64,000 nucleotides of DNA from Lishizhenia sp965656535. Lineage in GTDB: Bacteria > Bacteroidota > Bacteroidia > Flavobacteriales_D > Crocinitomicaceae. Where the stretch lies: contig CBFHKX010000004.1 of the NCBI GenBank assembly GCA_965656535.1, positions 200,328 to 264,327 on the forward strand. The letters run 5' to 3'. The translations under genes and the position numbers were made by a program. The notes beneath the pieces were generated by a model, which was not told the origin of the DNA, did no database searches, and worked only from the letters and a program-made list of their open reading frames with translations. This document shows positions 9,189 through 18,328 of this stretch, in pieces. Position 1 is the first letter of the stretch. Each line of letters opens with the position of its first letter.

Positions 9189-9704
9189 ATGAAACAAATC
9201 TATTTTCTAATACTATGTCTTTGTTTTCTTTTTAAGGGCTACGCACAACAAGAATTTATAGGTAAAAAAGGGTTGAAAATATTTCCCGGACATCTTCATG
9301 CTGTTGTAACTGTAACCAAAGATTCGCTGCATTATCAACTTTTTAATCATTGGTATAGTAAGTCTTATGAACAACTAAGAGATCTTAAATTTTCGGTTTC
9401 AGATTTACAAAATTTCACAAAAGCCAACGATACTTTGCGTATTTCATTAGAGAATAATGTTGTTAAAATAAACGATATTCAATTTAAATTAAAAAGATCT
9501 CTAAAAAATAAAAAGCTCTGCACGTCTGTTTCTGAAATGAGAAAAATAGCCTATGCTTACCAAATTTCTAGAGAACATGCACCTCTTATTAAACATTATC
9601 AATTGTTTACATCTGAAAGTTTAAGGTTGTCTGAAGAGGATTTTAAGCTGTCAGCAGTACGTTTATTGGAAGAATTACTGTTAAATTCAAAGAATAAACA
9701 TTGA
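9189..9704 (+). CDS. Secreted hypothetical protein
   Basis: The likely start is the ATG at 9189 (MKQIYFLILCLCFLF...YAQ), which gives a clean signal peptide cleaved after AQ; an in-frame TTG at 9174 is upstream. The mature part (about 150 residues) has no recognised motif: a beta-rich first half (LKIFPGHLHAVVTVTKDSLHYQLFNHWY) and a helical C-terminal half. It stands alone between the symporter cluster and the helicase. Function unknown. Confidence 0.6.
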   Translation: MKQIYFLILCLCFLFKGYAQQEFIGKKGLKIFPGHLHAVVTVTKDSLHYQLFNHWYSKSYEQLRDLKFSVSDLQNFTKANDTLRISLENNVVKINDIQFKLKRSLKNKKLCTSVSEMRKIAYAYQISREHAPLIKHYQLFTSESLRLSEEDFKLSAVRLLEELLLNSKNKH

Positions 9705-9838
9705 TTTTAGATAATTAACTGAATATTTCTTGTTCAGAGAAAGGGTTAATAAAAGAATTAATTCATTAATACTAGCTGTTTGTTTTACCTCAAATTCAAC
9801 AAAACCAGCTGCAACTTGTTACCTCTAAAAGAAAAAAA

Positions 9839-12289
9839 TTGCCAAAAGAAAAAGTTGCTGTTCAGACGCTAAAAGATAAAGTAGAAAATTATTATTCTAC
9901 AAACAGTTGGCAACAGGCTGCCTTTCAAAAACAAACGTTAAATAAATGTTTGGCAGGTAAGAGCGGATTAGTAAATGCGCCCACAGGATCTGGTAAAACA
10001 AACGCACTTTTAATGCCTATCTTAATGGAAGGTATTAGGCAAAATCATACTAAAGGACTTTTTGCCATTTGGATTACGCCTTTACGCGCACTTGCTAAAG
10101 AAATAGAATTAGCAACTCAGCGCTTAATAGACTTTTATAATTTAGATTGGAAAGTTGCACAACGCTCTGGTGATACATCACAAGCAGATAGACAGAAAAT
10201 TTACAAATCTCCACCACAAATCTTAATAACCACACCAGAAAGTTTACACCTTATTTTAGCTAAAAAAGACAACCCTAAGTTTTTTAAAAATCTAAATTAT
10301 CTTGTTGTAGATGAATGGCATGAGTTAATTGGATCAAAACGTGGAGTGATGATAGAACTAGCACTTTCTCGGTTAAGAACAGTTTGTCCGAAACTAAAGA
10401 CATGGGGAATTTCAGCTACCATCGGTAACCTAGATCAAGCCATGGAAGTTTTATTGGGATCGGAATATCAAAACGGAGTTTTTTTAAAAGCTGCAATTAA
10501 AAAGAAAATTACAGTAGAGTCAATTATTCCTGATGAAATGGACATTTATCCGTGGTCTGGACATCTTGGTATAAAGTTACTACCGCAAATTCTTCCCATT
10601 TTAAGAAAAAGTAAGTCAACTTTAATATTTACAAATACACGAGCTCAAGCAGAAATTTGGTACCAACAACTCATAGATCAAGCGCCAGATTTAATTGGTT
10701 TAGTTGCAATGCATCATGGCTCTATTGGTAAAGAGCTTAGAACTTGGGTGGAAGATGCACTGCACGAAGGAAAGTTAAAAGCTGTAGTCTGTACATCTAG
10801 TTTAGATTTAGGTGTAGATTTTAGACCAGTAGATACTGTAATTCAGGTTGGCGGACCAAAAGGCGTAGCGCGTTTCCTGCAGAGAGCAGGTAGAAGTGGT
10901 CATGCACCAGGAAAGAAAAGTAAAATTTACTTTTTACCTACACATGCTTTAGAGTTAATGGAAGCCAGTGCATTAAGAGAAGCTGCCAAAACGAATAAAG
11001 TTGAAGCCAGAATTCCCTACGTAAAATGTTTTGACGTGCTAATTCAGTATTTAGTAACACTTGCCGTGTCCGACGGATTTAAACCAACTCAGATTTTTGA
11101 AGAAGTAAAACAAACATATTGTTTTGCACAGCTCACAGAAGAAGAATTTAGTTTTTGTTTAAACTTTATTGTCAATGGCGGAGAAACACTTACGAGCTAC
11201 GATGAATTTAAAAAAGTAATCATAAACGAAGAAGGAGTTTATAAAGTAGAGAGCAGAAAGGTAGCAATGCGACATAGAATGCACATAGGTACTATTGTTT
11301 CAGATGCTGTTTTGCAGGTAAAATACCTTAAAGGAGGATATATTGGTACAATTGAAGAATACTTTATTTCTAAATTAAGGCTTGGAGATACTTTTTGGTT
11401 TGCTGGAAGAAATCTAGAGTTTGTTAACATCAAAGAAATGGTGGTAAGGGTAAGAAACTCAAAAGGTAAAACCGGCAAAATACCAGCATGGGCAGGAGGT
11501 AGGTTACCCCTTAGTTCTCAATTGGCAGAAGGTGTTCGTAAACAATTCAGTGCTTTCTTAGAAAATAGGTCTTTAACAAATGAGTTTACAGCGCTTGAAG
11601 AGTTGATGGAAACACAACAAAAGGCATCTGTAATACCAACAGAAAACCAGTTATTAATCGAAACTACTAAAACTAGAGATGGTTATCACCTTTTTGCTTA
11701 TCCGTTTGAAGGAAGGTTTGTGAATGAAGCGCTTGCATCTTTGCTGGCTTATCGCTTGTCAATTCTTTCTCCAATAACATTTACGATAGCCATTAATGAT
11801 TATGGTTTTGAACTTTTATCGGATCAAGCAATTGACGTAGAAGCCATTTTTGATAACGATTTGTTTTCTGAAGAATACTTAATGGATGATTTGAAAGAAG
11901 CCTTAAATGCCACCGAAATGGCGCGTAGAAAGTTTCGAGATATTGCTGTGATTTCTGGTTTGGTTTTTCAAGGGATGCCAGGGAAATACAAAAAACAAAA
12001 GCACCTACAAGCAAGTTCTCAATTGTTCTTTAATGTATTTAAAGAGTATGACGAAAATAACTTGCTACTGCAGCAGTCATACGCAGAAGCTTTTGAATTT
12101 CAATTAGAAGAGAACCGATTAAAAAACGCTTTAAAACGAATAAATAAGCAAGAAATACTAATTAAAACGGTAAGAAAACCAACACCTCTTTCTTTTCCTA
12201 TTTTAGTTGATAGGATGCGAGAGAAACTAACATCGGAGAATTTAGAAGATAGAATAAAGAAAATGCAATTATCTTTGTTAAAGTTGTGA
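9839..12289 (+). CDS. Ligase-associated DEXH-box DNA helicase (Lhr-like)
   Basis: The 816-residue superfamily 2 helicase has Walker A APTGSGKT at residues 47-54, a DEWH box at 158-161 in place of DEAH, the SAT motif (GISATIGN) and motif VI RFLQRAGRSGH (about 343-353), then a long Lhr-type C-terminal region. This is the helicase of the four-gene bacterial ligase-associated repair set (exonuclease, ATP-dependent ligase, helicase, PdeM phosphoesterase). The only plausible start is TTG 9839: in-frame TAG at 9773-9775 lies upstream, no ATG intervenes, and the Walker A motif comes too early for an internal start. Its stop overlaps the PdeM start. The exonuclease and ligase are about 17 kb away at 29805-32395. 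Confidence 0.93.
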   Translation: MPKEKVAVQTLKDKVENYYSTNSWQQAAFQKQTLNKCLAGKSGLVNAPTGSGKTNALLMPILMEGIRQNHTKGLFAIWITPLRALAKEIELATQRLIDFYNLDWKVAQRSGDTSQADRQKIYKSPPQILITTPESLHLILAKKDNPKFFKNLNYLVVDEWHELIGSKRGVMIELALSRLRTVCPKLKTWGISATIGNLDQAMEVLLGSEYQNGVFLKAAIKKKITVESIIPDEMDIYPWSGHLGIKLLPQILPILRKSKSTLIFTNTRAQAEIWYQQLIDQAPDLIGLVAMHHGSIGKELRTWVEDALHEGKLKAVVCTSSLDLGVDFRPVDTVIQVGGPKGVARFLQRAGRSGHAPGKKSKIYFLPTHALELMEASALREAAKTNKVEARIPYVKCFDVLIQYLVTLAVSDGFKPTQIFEEVKQTYCFAQLTEEEFSFCLNFIVNGGETLTSYDEFKKVIINEEGVYKVESRKVAMRHRMHIGTIVSDAVLQVKYLKGGYIGTIEEYFISKLRLGDTFWFAGRNLEFVNIKEMVVRVRNSKGKTGKIPAWAGGRLPLSSQLAEGVRKQFSAFLENRSLTNEFTALEELMETQQKASVIPTENQLLIETTKTRDGYHLFAYPFEGRFVNEALASLLAYRLSILSPITFTIAINDYGFELLSDQAIDVEAIFDNDLFSEEYLMDDLKEALNATEMARRKFRDIAVISGLVFQGMPGKYKKQKHLQASSQLFFNVFKEYDENNLLLQQSYAEAFEFQLEENRLKNALKRINKQEILIKTVRKPTPLSFPILVDRMREKLTSENLEDRIKKMQLSLLKL

Positions 12290-12924
12290 TTTGTAAAACC
12301 ATAGAAATACAAAAAGAAAGCTTAGAACTTCACCCTTTAAAAGCTATTTTTTGGAAAAAAAGAGAGGTGCTAATCTTATCTGATGTGCACTTTGGCAAAG
12401 TAAATCATTTTAGGAAAGAAGGAATTGCAATTCCTAACATAGCTAAAGAAAAAGACTACGAAAACCTCAGTTTTCTATTAGAACATTACACGCCTAAAAA
12501 GCTGTATATTATAGGAGATTTATTTCACAGTGATAAAAACAAAGAGTGGGAAGCATTAAAAATGCTTAGAACAACGTTCGCATCAATTGATTGGGTATTA
12601 GTTGCTGGTAATCATGATGCAGCTACCTTGTCTTCTTATCAAGATTTAAATATTAAAATAGTAGAACAGTTAGAAGAAGATCCTTTCTATTTTTCCCACG
12701 AGCCAGAAGAAAAGTTAGGTTTTTATTCTATTGCAGGACACATACATCCGGGAGTAATTTTGAAGGGTAAGGCAAAACAGCGCATGCGCATGCAATGCTT
12801 TTATTTTGGAAAATCCAGTGCAATTTTACCAGCCTTTGGAAACTTAACCGGTAAGTTTATAATCCAACCGAAAAAAGAAGATGAAATTTTTGTAACCACA
12901 GGGAAAGAAGTAATTAAACTATAA
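12286..12924 (+). CDS. pdeM: Ligase-associated metallophosphoesterase PdeM
   Basis: A 212-residue calcineurin-like phosphoesterase with the metal-binding motifs in order: SDVHFGK (about 33-39), GDLFHS (about 77-82), GNHD (about 107-110) and AGHIHPG (about 149-155). It belongs to the small phosphoesterases that accompany the ligase-associated helicase in bacterial DNA damage response clusters. The start is GTG 12286, overlapping the helicase TGA (GTGA), so translation is coupled. Nuclease or phosphodiesterase activity is a family prediction. Confidence 0.9.
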   Translation: MICKTIEIQKESLELHPLKAIFWKKREVLILSDVHFGKVNHFRKEGIAIPNIAKEKDYENLSFLLEHYTPKKLYIIGDLFHSDKNKEWEALKMLRTTFASIDWVLVAGNHDAATLSSYQDLNIKIVEQLEEDPFYFSHEPEEKLGFYSIAGHIHPGVILKGKAKQRMRMQCFYFGKSSAILPAFGNLTGKFIIQPKKEDEIFVTTGKEVIKL

Positions 12925-13105
12925 TCTTTTTTGAGCTTTCCGAGGTGAAATAAATTTTACACAATAGAGTAGATTCAAGCGTTATCAAGTTATACGATAT
13001 GTTTACCTATGATAATTCCGTAATGCATTCGTTGATTAGTGCAATTGGGAAACGAATAACCTCTGTACGCATAATTTATTATATTCGTAAGAAGAACTGG
13101 TAAGT

Positions 13106-14065
13106 ATGAAAGCAAAACTCTGTGAATTATTAAATATTGAATTTCCAATTATCATGGCTCCCATGTTTTTGGTTTCTAACGTTGCTATGGTAAATGAAGG
13201 TGTAAAATCAGGAATAACGGGAGCAATACCAGCATTGAACTACAGAACTATCGATGAATTGAGAGCAGCGATTCAAACAATGAAAAAAGAGGTAGGTGGA
13301 CCAATTGGAATTAATTTAATAGTAAACAAAAGCAATTTTCTATACAAAGAACAACTACAAGTAATTTGTGAAGAAAAGATAGACTACATTATCACCAGTT
13401 TAGGCTCTCCAAGAGAAACCATAGAAATGGCAAAGAAACATGGCGTAAAAGTGTTTTGCGATGTGACGAATGTTGAATATGCAAAAAAGGTTGAAAGTTT
13501 AGGTGCAGATGCTGTAATTGCTGTGAATAAAGAAGCTGGCGGACACGCAGGAAATATTTCGTACAAAGAGTTGATCCCGTTATTGAAGCAAAATGTAAAA
13601 GTTCCAGTTATATCTGCCGGAGGAGTAGGTAATGGTGAGCAAATTAAAGAAATGTTGGAGCTTGGAGCAGACGGACTCTCAATGGGAAGTGTTTTTATTG
13701 CTTCAGAAGAAGCTGGAGTTTCGCACGAATATAAGCAAGCTTGTGTAGATTATGGCGCAAAGGATATTGTAATGACAACTAAACTTTCTGGCACACCATG
13801 TACAGTAATTAAAACGCCTTATGTAGAGAAAATTGGGACACAACAAAATTGGATAGAACGTCTCCTAAATAAAAATAAGCGTTTGAAAAAGTGGTTTAAG
13901 GCATTTACGTTTTACAAAGGCATGAAAAAATTAAAAAGTGCAGCGTTTAGCGCAACTTATAAGTCTGTTTGGTGTGCTGGACCAAGTATAGAATTCGTTA
14001 AAGAAATAAAGCCTGTAGCAGCAATAGTTAAACAATTAAGAGAAGAGTATGAGCAAGCCAACTAA
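13106..14065 (+). CDS. Nitronate monooxygenase-like FMN oxidoreductase
   Basis: The 319-residue TIM-barrel flavoprotein matches the nitronate monooxygenase/NAD(P)H-dependent flavin oxidoreductase family: N-terminal EFPIIMAPMFLVSN for FMN binding, NKEAGGHAGN (about 138-147) with the conserved glycine-histidine pair, and the phosphate-binding VISAGGVGNGEQI (about 170-182) and GADGLSMGS. Members oxidise alkyl nitronates or act as enoyl reductases in lipid metabolism. It overlaps the downstream hotdog thioesterase by 17 bp, which makes an acyl-chain-related role at least as likely as detoxification. Confidence 0.82.
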   Translation: MKAKLCELLNIEFPIIMAPMFLVSNVAMVNEGVKSGITGAIPALNYRTIDELRAAIQTMKKEVGGPIGINLIVNKSNFLYKEQLQVICEEKIDYIITSLGSPRETIEMAKKHGVKVFCDVTNVEYAKKVESLGADAVIAVNKEAGGHAGNISYKELIPLLKQNVKVPVISAGGVGNGEQIKEMLELGADGLSMGSVFIASEEAGVSHEYKQACVDYGAKDIVMTTKLSGTPCTVIKTPYVEKIGTQQNWIERLLNKNKRLKKWFKAFTFYKGMKKLKSAAFSATYKSVWCAGPSIEFVKEIKPVAAIVKQLREEYEQAN

Positions 14066-14528
14066 AGAAATTACACTTTCTAAAATGCGTTGGATGCTTT
14101 GGCTACTCGGTACATTCAAAATACCGATGTTAGCCTTTTGTAAACCTAAATTGATAGAATTAAATGCAAATAGGGTAGAGGTAAAAATCAAACTACGTAG
14201 AAGAACCAAAAATCACTTAAAGTCTATGTATTTTGGAGCCTTAGCTGTTGGCGCAGATGTTACAGGTGGAATCCATGCATTTTATTTCGCGGAAAAATCT
14301 GGAAAGAAAGTTTCTTTTGCTTTTAAATCTATGAAAGCAGAATTTTTAATGCGAGCAGAATCTGATATCACCTTTATTGGAGATCAAGGAAATTTAGTAG
14401 AAAAAGCCTTTGAAAAAAGCGATGAAACAGGAGAAAGAGTTAATCAATTAGTAATTGTAAATGCTTTCGATGAGAATAAAAATAAAGTAGGAACTTTTGA
14501 AATGGAAGTTTCTCTAAAAGTCAAATAG
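14049..14528 (+). CDS. DUF4442 hotdog-fold thioesterase-like protein
   Basis: A 159-residue protein of the PaaI-like hotdog superfamily (DUF4442 type). Visible are an N-terminal hydrophobic segment with FCKPKLIELNANRVEVKIKL, then the hotdog helix region HLKSMYFGALAVGADVTGG and a beta-sheet with KSMKAEFLMRAESDITFIG. Such proteins hydrolyse or bind acyl-CoA or acyl-ACP. The gene begins inside the end of the flavoprotein gene (17-bp overlap), so the two are coupled and may act on the same acyl substrate. The catalytic residue is not obvious. Confidence 0.75.
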   Translation: MSKPTKEITLSKMRWMLWLLGTFKIPMLAFCKPKLIELNANRVEVKIKLRRRTKNHLKSMYFGALAVGADVTGGIHAFYFAEKSGKKVSFAFKSMKAEFLMRAESDITFIGDQGNLVEKAFEKSDETGERVNQLVIVNAFDENKNKVGTFEMEVSLKVK

Positions 14529-14560
14529 GAATATCGTTTAAAATAAAAGCTTACTTGATT

Positions 14561-14938
14561 CTAATAATCTAGCTTATATTTTTCTTTGACAGCTAGCAAA
14601 ATTTCTGTTTCGTTATCGTGATTGCTTGATAGCCAATTGTACCTGTTTTGAACTTTAATGGCTAAATAAGTTGCTTTCCAATCTATGTTATTTTGACCTG
14701 AGTTTTCAGTAACAATGGCTTTAAAATCTTCTATATAATTTTCTGAAGTAACGTTTTTAGTAAATAATTTTAGCGCCCATTTAGATACGTTTTGAATCAC
14801 GATTTGCTCGTCGTTTCCACTCTTTCCTATTTTCCAAGTGCAAATGTCAGCAATTTTTTCTGTCGGAATTCTATACGAAAAGTCTTTTCCTGCAATAGAA
14901 AGATGAATTTGATTATCGAGAAGCTCTTGTTTTATCAT
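14561..14938 (-). CDS. Hypothetical protein, 125 aa
   Basis: A soluble protein beginning MIKQELLDNQIHLSIAGKDFS at the ATG at 14938. It has normal flavobacterial codon use, no signal peptide, no membrane segment and no motif that I recognise. The C-terminal part reads as mixed alpha/beta with several Trp and Asn residues. It is convergent with the thioesterase gene and divergent from the pseudouridine synthase. The 280 bp between 14939 and 15218 hold no further gene that I can support. Confidence 0.55.
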   Translation of the reverse strand: MIKQELLDNQIHLSIAGKDFSYRIPTEKIADICTWKIGKSGNDEQIVIQNVSKWALKLFTKNVTSENYIEDFKAIVTENSGQNNIDWKATYLAIKVQNRYNWLSSNHDNETEILLAVKEKYKLDY

Positions 14939-15218
14939 AACTGTGTAATGTGCGCCAAAGGTAAGTACTTATTTTTAAGAGAAGAGAATATACGGCAGAC
15001 TTCTCATTTTTAATTATACAGAATTACTAATGGTCTCAGTAAGAAAAGATAAAGCTAGTCATCTAAAATCACAAAAGTAACGTACTACCAGACTAAACGT
15101 GTACAAGTACTATATTTAATAGGTTTTTTCAATTCAAAAGCAAATGCAGATTTCTAATCGAGATAACTGCACTAAACAAAATTTTATGCTTTCCTTTGTT
15201 CTATCAAACAAAAAAACA

Positions 15219-15896
15219 ATGGCTTTAAACGTTATTCACGAAGATAATCACACACTTGTTGTCAGTAAAAATGGCGGAGATATTGTACAAGGAGATAAAA
15301 CTGGGGATAGAACATTAATAGACGACGTTAAAGCTTATATTAAAGAAAAATACAATAAACCTGGAGAGGTGTTTTGCGGACTAGTTCATCGATTAGATAG
15401 ACCAACATCAGGAGCTGTTTTGTTTGCAAGAACATCAAAAGCCTTAAGCCGTTTAAGCGCACAGTTCAAAGAAAGAACGGTGGCTAAAACGTATTGGGCA
15501 ATTGTAGAAAAAATGCCAGCTCAGAAAGAAGCTACACTTATTCATTTCTTAAAGAAGAATGAGAAACAGAATAAATCGTATGCGTATAAAAATGAAGTTA
15601 ACGGTTCAAAAAGAGCTGAACTCTCGTATAAACATCTGGCATCTTCAGATAAATACCATTTACTGGAAGTTTCTTTAAAAACAGGAAGACACCACCAAAT
15701 ACGCGTGCAACTAGCTACAATTGGCTGTATTATTAAAGGAGATTTAAAATACGGAGCAAAGCGCAGCAATAAAGACGGGAGTATTTCTTTGCATGCGCGT
15801 TACTTAGCTTACAATCATCCAACAACAAAAGAACGTATTGATTTAACTGCTCCTTGTCCGAAAGACTCGCTTTGGCAATTTTTTGAAGGAGCCTAA
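15219..15896 (+). CDS. RluA-family pseudouridine synthase
   Basis: Converts uridine to pseudouridine in rRNA or tRNA. The catalytic motif HRLDRPTSG with its Asp is at about residues 53-61, followed by SKALSRLSAQFKERTVAKTYWA and the C-terminal RHHQIRVQLATIGCII typical of RluA/RluC/RluD proteins. There is no S4 domain. The chosen start (MALNVIHEDNHTL) matches the usual family N-terminus; an in-frame ATG at 15144 would add 25 atypical residues. The exact target nucleotide cannot be told from sequence. Confidence 0.88.
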   Translation: MALNVIHEDNHTLVVSKNGGDIVQGDKTGDRTLIDDVKAYIKEKYNKPGEVFCGLVHRLDRPTSGAVLFARTSKALSRLSAQFKERTVAKTYWAIVEKMPAQKEATLIHFLKKNEKQNKSYAYKNEVNGSKRAELSYKHLASSDKYHLLEVSLKTGRHHQIRVQLATIGCIIKGDLKYGAKRSNKDGSISLHARYLAYNHPTTKERIDLTAPCPKDSLWQFFEGA

Positions 15897-15914
15897 ATAA
15901 GCTTATTTATGTTA

Positions 15915-16328
15915 TTAATGCGGAAGTTTACTTCTTAGTAAACCGTACAGAAATGTACCAAAAGTTGCACTAATAACAATTATTCCAATGCTCCAAACTC
16001 CTTTACCAAGTAGCACAAACATTGGTCCAGGACAAGCACCTGTCATAGCCCAGCCCAAACCGAAAAGTGTTCCGCCAATCAAATAACGAGGAATACTTTT
16101 TTGCTTGTCTGAAAAGGTAATTTGTTCTCCGTCTAAGTTTCTTAGTTTATATTTTTTGATTACCCAAGTAGCAAGTGCTCCGAGTACAACAGCACTACCT
16201 ATTATTCCGTACATATGGAAAGATTCGAATCTGAACATTTCGTATATTCTGTACCAAGAGATGACTTCAGATTTACTCATTATTATTCCGAAAAGAATAC
16301 CTACGATTAAAAATTTTATAAATTTCAT
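15915..16328 (-). CDS. YeeE/YedE family membrane protein, distal copy
   Basis: A 137-residue protein with about four membrane helices and the signature GTLFGLGWAMTGACPGP, whose Cys in GACPGP lines the sulfur conduit in YeeE-type thiosulfate transporters. The start used is ATG 16328, just after the porin stop; an in-frame TTG at 16355 overlaps the porin and is rejected. It is half the size of fused YeeE proteins; the second half is the protein at 17711-18271, and the porin gene separates them. It is the last gene of a three-gene unit led by the regulatory site at 18315-18328. Predicted role: moving thiosulfate, sulfide or another small sulfur species across the inner membrane. Confidence 0.85.
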   Translation of the reverse strand: MKFIKFLIVGILFGIIMSKSEVISWYRIYEMFRFESFHMYGIIGSAVVLGALATWVIKKYKLRNLDGEQITFSDKQKSIPRYLIGGTLFGLGWAMTGACPGPMFVLLGKGVWSIGIIVISATFGTFLYGLLRSKLPH

Positions 16329-16335
16329 ATTTAAT

Positions 16336-17709
16336 TTAAAAGTTAAAGTTTGCAATTAAGTTTAATTGATTAAAGTTTACAGTATTATGCATTTGATCCA
16401 AGCTCAAGTCTCTGTCTATAGCTCTTCTGTAAACATACAAAAAGCGAAGATCGAGACCTTCTAAATGCTTATGGAAATGATAGGTTAAGTCTAAATTGAA
16501 TTGATCGTAAGAGGGAAGATTGTATTTGTTTAAACGTAAATTTGAGGTTGTTAACATTCTGTTCCAATGACAATTAATTTCAAAAGATTTTATGCGTTTA
16601 ATTCCAGTGATTCCTAAAGCAGAACTGTTTCCTAAACCTTCTATCTGACTTCTAGAGATAAAAGTATAAAATGGGTCTACTCCAAATTCTCTTGGAAAGA
16701 TAAACTTACCAGATGCCGTAATGTGTGTTGCATTTACTTGTATATCAGCCCAATTAAAATGATATCCTAAGCGTGCACTAAAGGCGTTTGTTTGCTCTTC
16801 AGAATTGTAATATGTATGCATACTTTCGTTTGCACCACCTTTGTTTATTGGAGTTTGATTGAGGTAAATAAATCCCCCATAAAAACTGCTGTCTAAATCT
16901 ATATCTGCTTTTATCATGCCGGTATTTGAAATATTGTCTAAATAATAATTCCAGATAGATACTGTAGTATTTTTGACCTTATTATTTTCTATACCCAAAA
17001 TTCCAAGTCCTTTAGAACTTAAATGTTCATGGTAATGGGCAGCGCTTCCATCAGGTAAAGTTCCATTGTTATATAATCCAATGGCTTCTTCAATTTTATA
17101 CCAATGTGTTGTAGATCTAGGAGAAGCTTTATTGAACCAAGCTGTTGTAAAGTCAGTGTGTTTTAATTTTAAGTCTCCTTTTAGTCCAGAAAAAACTTTA
17201 GGTTTCATTCGTCCATCATGCATATTTACGAGTGGAGTTTCTATTTCCATTTTTCCGCCAAAGAGAGTTAGGTTTTTATATTCATACTTCAAATAAAGTT
17301 CTTCAAGTCTATCTAAATCATTATAATTTCCTTTGTGTTCTACATCAAATAATTGTAATTCATAATTTGAGGTTGATCCAGAGATTTCATCTGCTTCTAG
17401 TAAATCGTTAGAAAATAGACGGTAAACAAAAAGGCCATTTAAACCGATAGAAAAACCTTTAAGTGGTAAAGTTTCAAAATGGATGGAAGCTCCAATAGCG
17501 TTTGCATGATAATTACTTAAAGCACCTTGGTTAACGGTTACCATCGTAAAATTTCTTATTTGTCCACTTAAATGTCCTTTTTTAAAATAGTCTACCAATT
17601 TGGTAAGGTGAGTAGAGCTAACCACTTTCTTTTCTGTATTATGAAAGTCGTGTTGAGCCCAACTACTTGCTGTTACGATAAAAAAGAATAGAAATACAAA
17701 GCGTTTCAT
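16336..17709 (-). CDS. OprD-like outer-membrane porin in the sulfur island
   Basis: A 457-residue protein with a signal peptide (MKRFVFLFFFIVTASSWAQ) and a body of alternating amphipathic strands ending in the aromatic residue of IANFNF, the usual C-terminal signature of outer-membrane beta-barrels. Motifs such as GKMEIETPLVNMHDGRMKP are reminiscent of OprD-type substrate-specific porins. It lies 1 bp after one YeeE gene and 7 bp before the other, so an outer-membrane channel is co-expressed with two inner-membrane sulfur transporters. The substrate is inferred, not shown. Confidence 0.72.
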   Translation of the reverse strand: MKRFVFLFFFIVTASSWAQHDFHNTEKKVVSSTHLTKLVDYFKKGHLSGQIRNFTMVTVNQGALSNYHANAIGASIHFETLPLKGFSIGLNGLFVYRLFSNDLLEADEISGSTSNYELQLFDVEHKGNYNDLDRLEELYLKYEYKNLTLFGGKMEIETPLVNMHDGRMKPKVFSGLKGDLKLKHTDFTTAWFNKASPRSTTHWYKIEEAIGLYNNGTLPDGSAAHYHEHLSSKGLGILGIENNKVKNTTVSIWNYYLDNISNTGMIKADIDLDSSFYGGFIYLNQTPINKGGANESMHTYYNSEEQTNAFSARLGYHFNWADIQVNATHITASGKFIFPREFGVDPFYTFISRSQIEGLGNSSALGITGIKRIKSFEINCHWNRMLTTSNLRLNKYNLPSYDQFNLDLTYHFHKHLEGLDLRFLYVYRRAIDRDLSLDQMHNTVNFNQLNLIANFNF

Positions 17710-17710
17710 A

Positions 17711-18271
17711 TTATCCTAAGATTTGAGGTAAGATTAAATATGTCATTATTAATCCACCAATAAAGAACCCAACAACGGCAATTAAAGAAGGAACTTGTAA
17801 ATTACTTAATCCAGATATGGCATGACCAGAAGTACAACCTCCAGCATATCTAGCACCAAAACCAATTAGTAGTCCGCCAACAATTAAAAATACCCAACCT
17901 TGCCATGAAGAAAGAGCTTCTACTCCAAAAAGACTTTCTGGTAAGAAATTTTCACCGGCATCTTGCACTCCTAAGGTTTGCAAATGTTCTACTGTTTGAG
18001 GGTTCAAGTCAATTTTTTCATCGTTTGTGAGGTATTGATTAGAAATAAATCCACCTAAAACTGCTCCCAATAGAAAAACAATGTTCCACATTTGACCTTT
18101 CCAATCAAACTTAAAGAAATCTGAAAATTTACCTGCTCCGGCAATACTACACATTGTTCTTAAGTTGGCGGAAACACCAAATGATTTTCCGAAAAAGAGT
18201 AGTAATACCATTACTAGAGCAATAATGGGACCTGCAACATACCAAGGCCAAGGTTCGTAAATCCAATTCAT
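17711..18271 (-). CDS. YeeE/YedE family membrane protein, proximal copy
   Basis: A 186-residue membrane protein with about five helices and the signature GFGARYAGGCTSGHAISG (about 143-160), in which the Cys of GCTSGH is the conserved sulfur-relay residue of the family. Together with the 137-residue protein at 15915-16328 it equals one full-length YeeE. It is the first gene of the unit; its promoter carries a GTAAC-N4-GTTAC palindrome 22 nt upstream of a perfect TACATTTG -7 box. Likely function: thiosulfate/sulfide transport feeding the sulfide oxidation enzymes encoded upstream. Confidence 0.87.
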   Translation of the reverse strand: MNWIYEPWPWYVAGPIIALVMVLLLFFGKSFGVSANLRTMCSIAGAGKFSDFFKFDWKGQMWNIVFLLGAVLGGFISNQYLTNDEKIDLNPQTVEHLQTLGVQDAGENFLPESLFGVEALSSWQGWVFLIVGGLLIGFGARYAGGCTSGHAISGLSNLQVPSLIAVVGFFIGGLIMTYLILPQILG

Positions 18272-18284
18272 ATTTTTTTTTTGA

Positions 18285-18328
18285 CAAATGTAATTGGAAG
18301 GAACCTTGGCGTCAGTAACAAGAGTTAC
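18285..18328 (-). promoter_or_regulatory. Crp/Fnr-type site plus -7 box upstream of the YeeE-porin-YeeE unit
   Basis: On the minus strand the palindrome GTAACTCTTGTTAC (18315-18328) is followed after exactly 22 nt by TACATTTG (18285-18292), a perfect Bacteroidota -7 box (TAnnTTTG). The palindrome centre lies about 41-42 bp before the expected transcription start, the class II activator position. It overlaps the cydB stop codon. The first gene starts at 18271. Confidence 0.75.
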
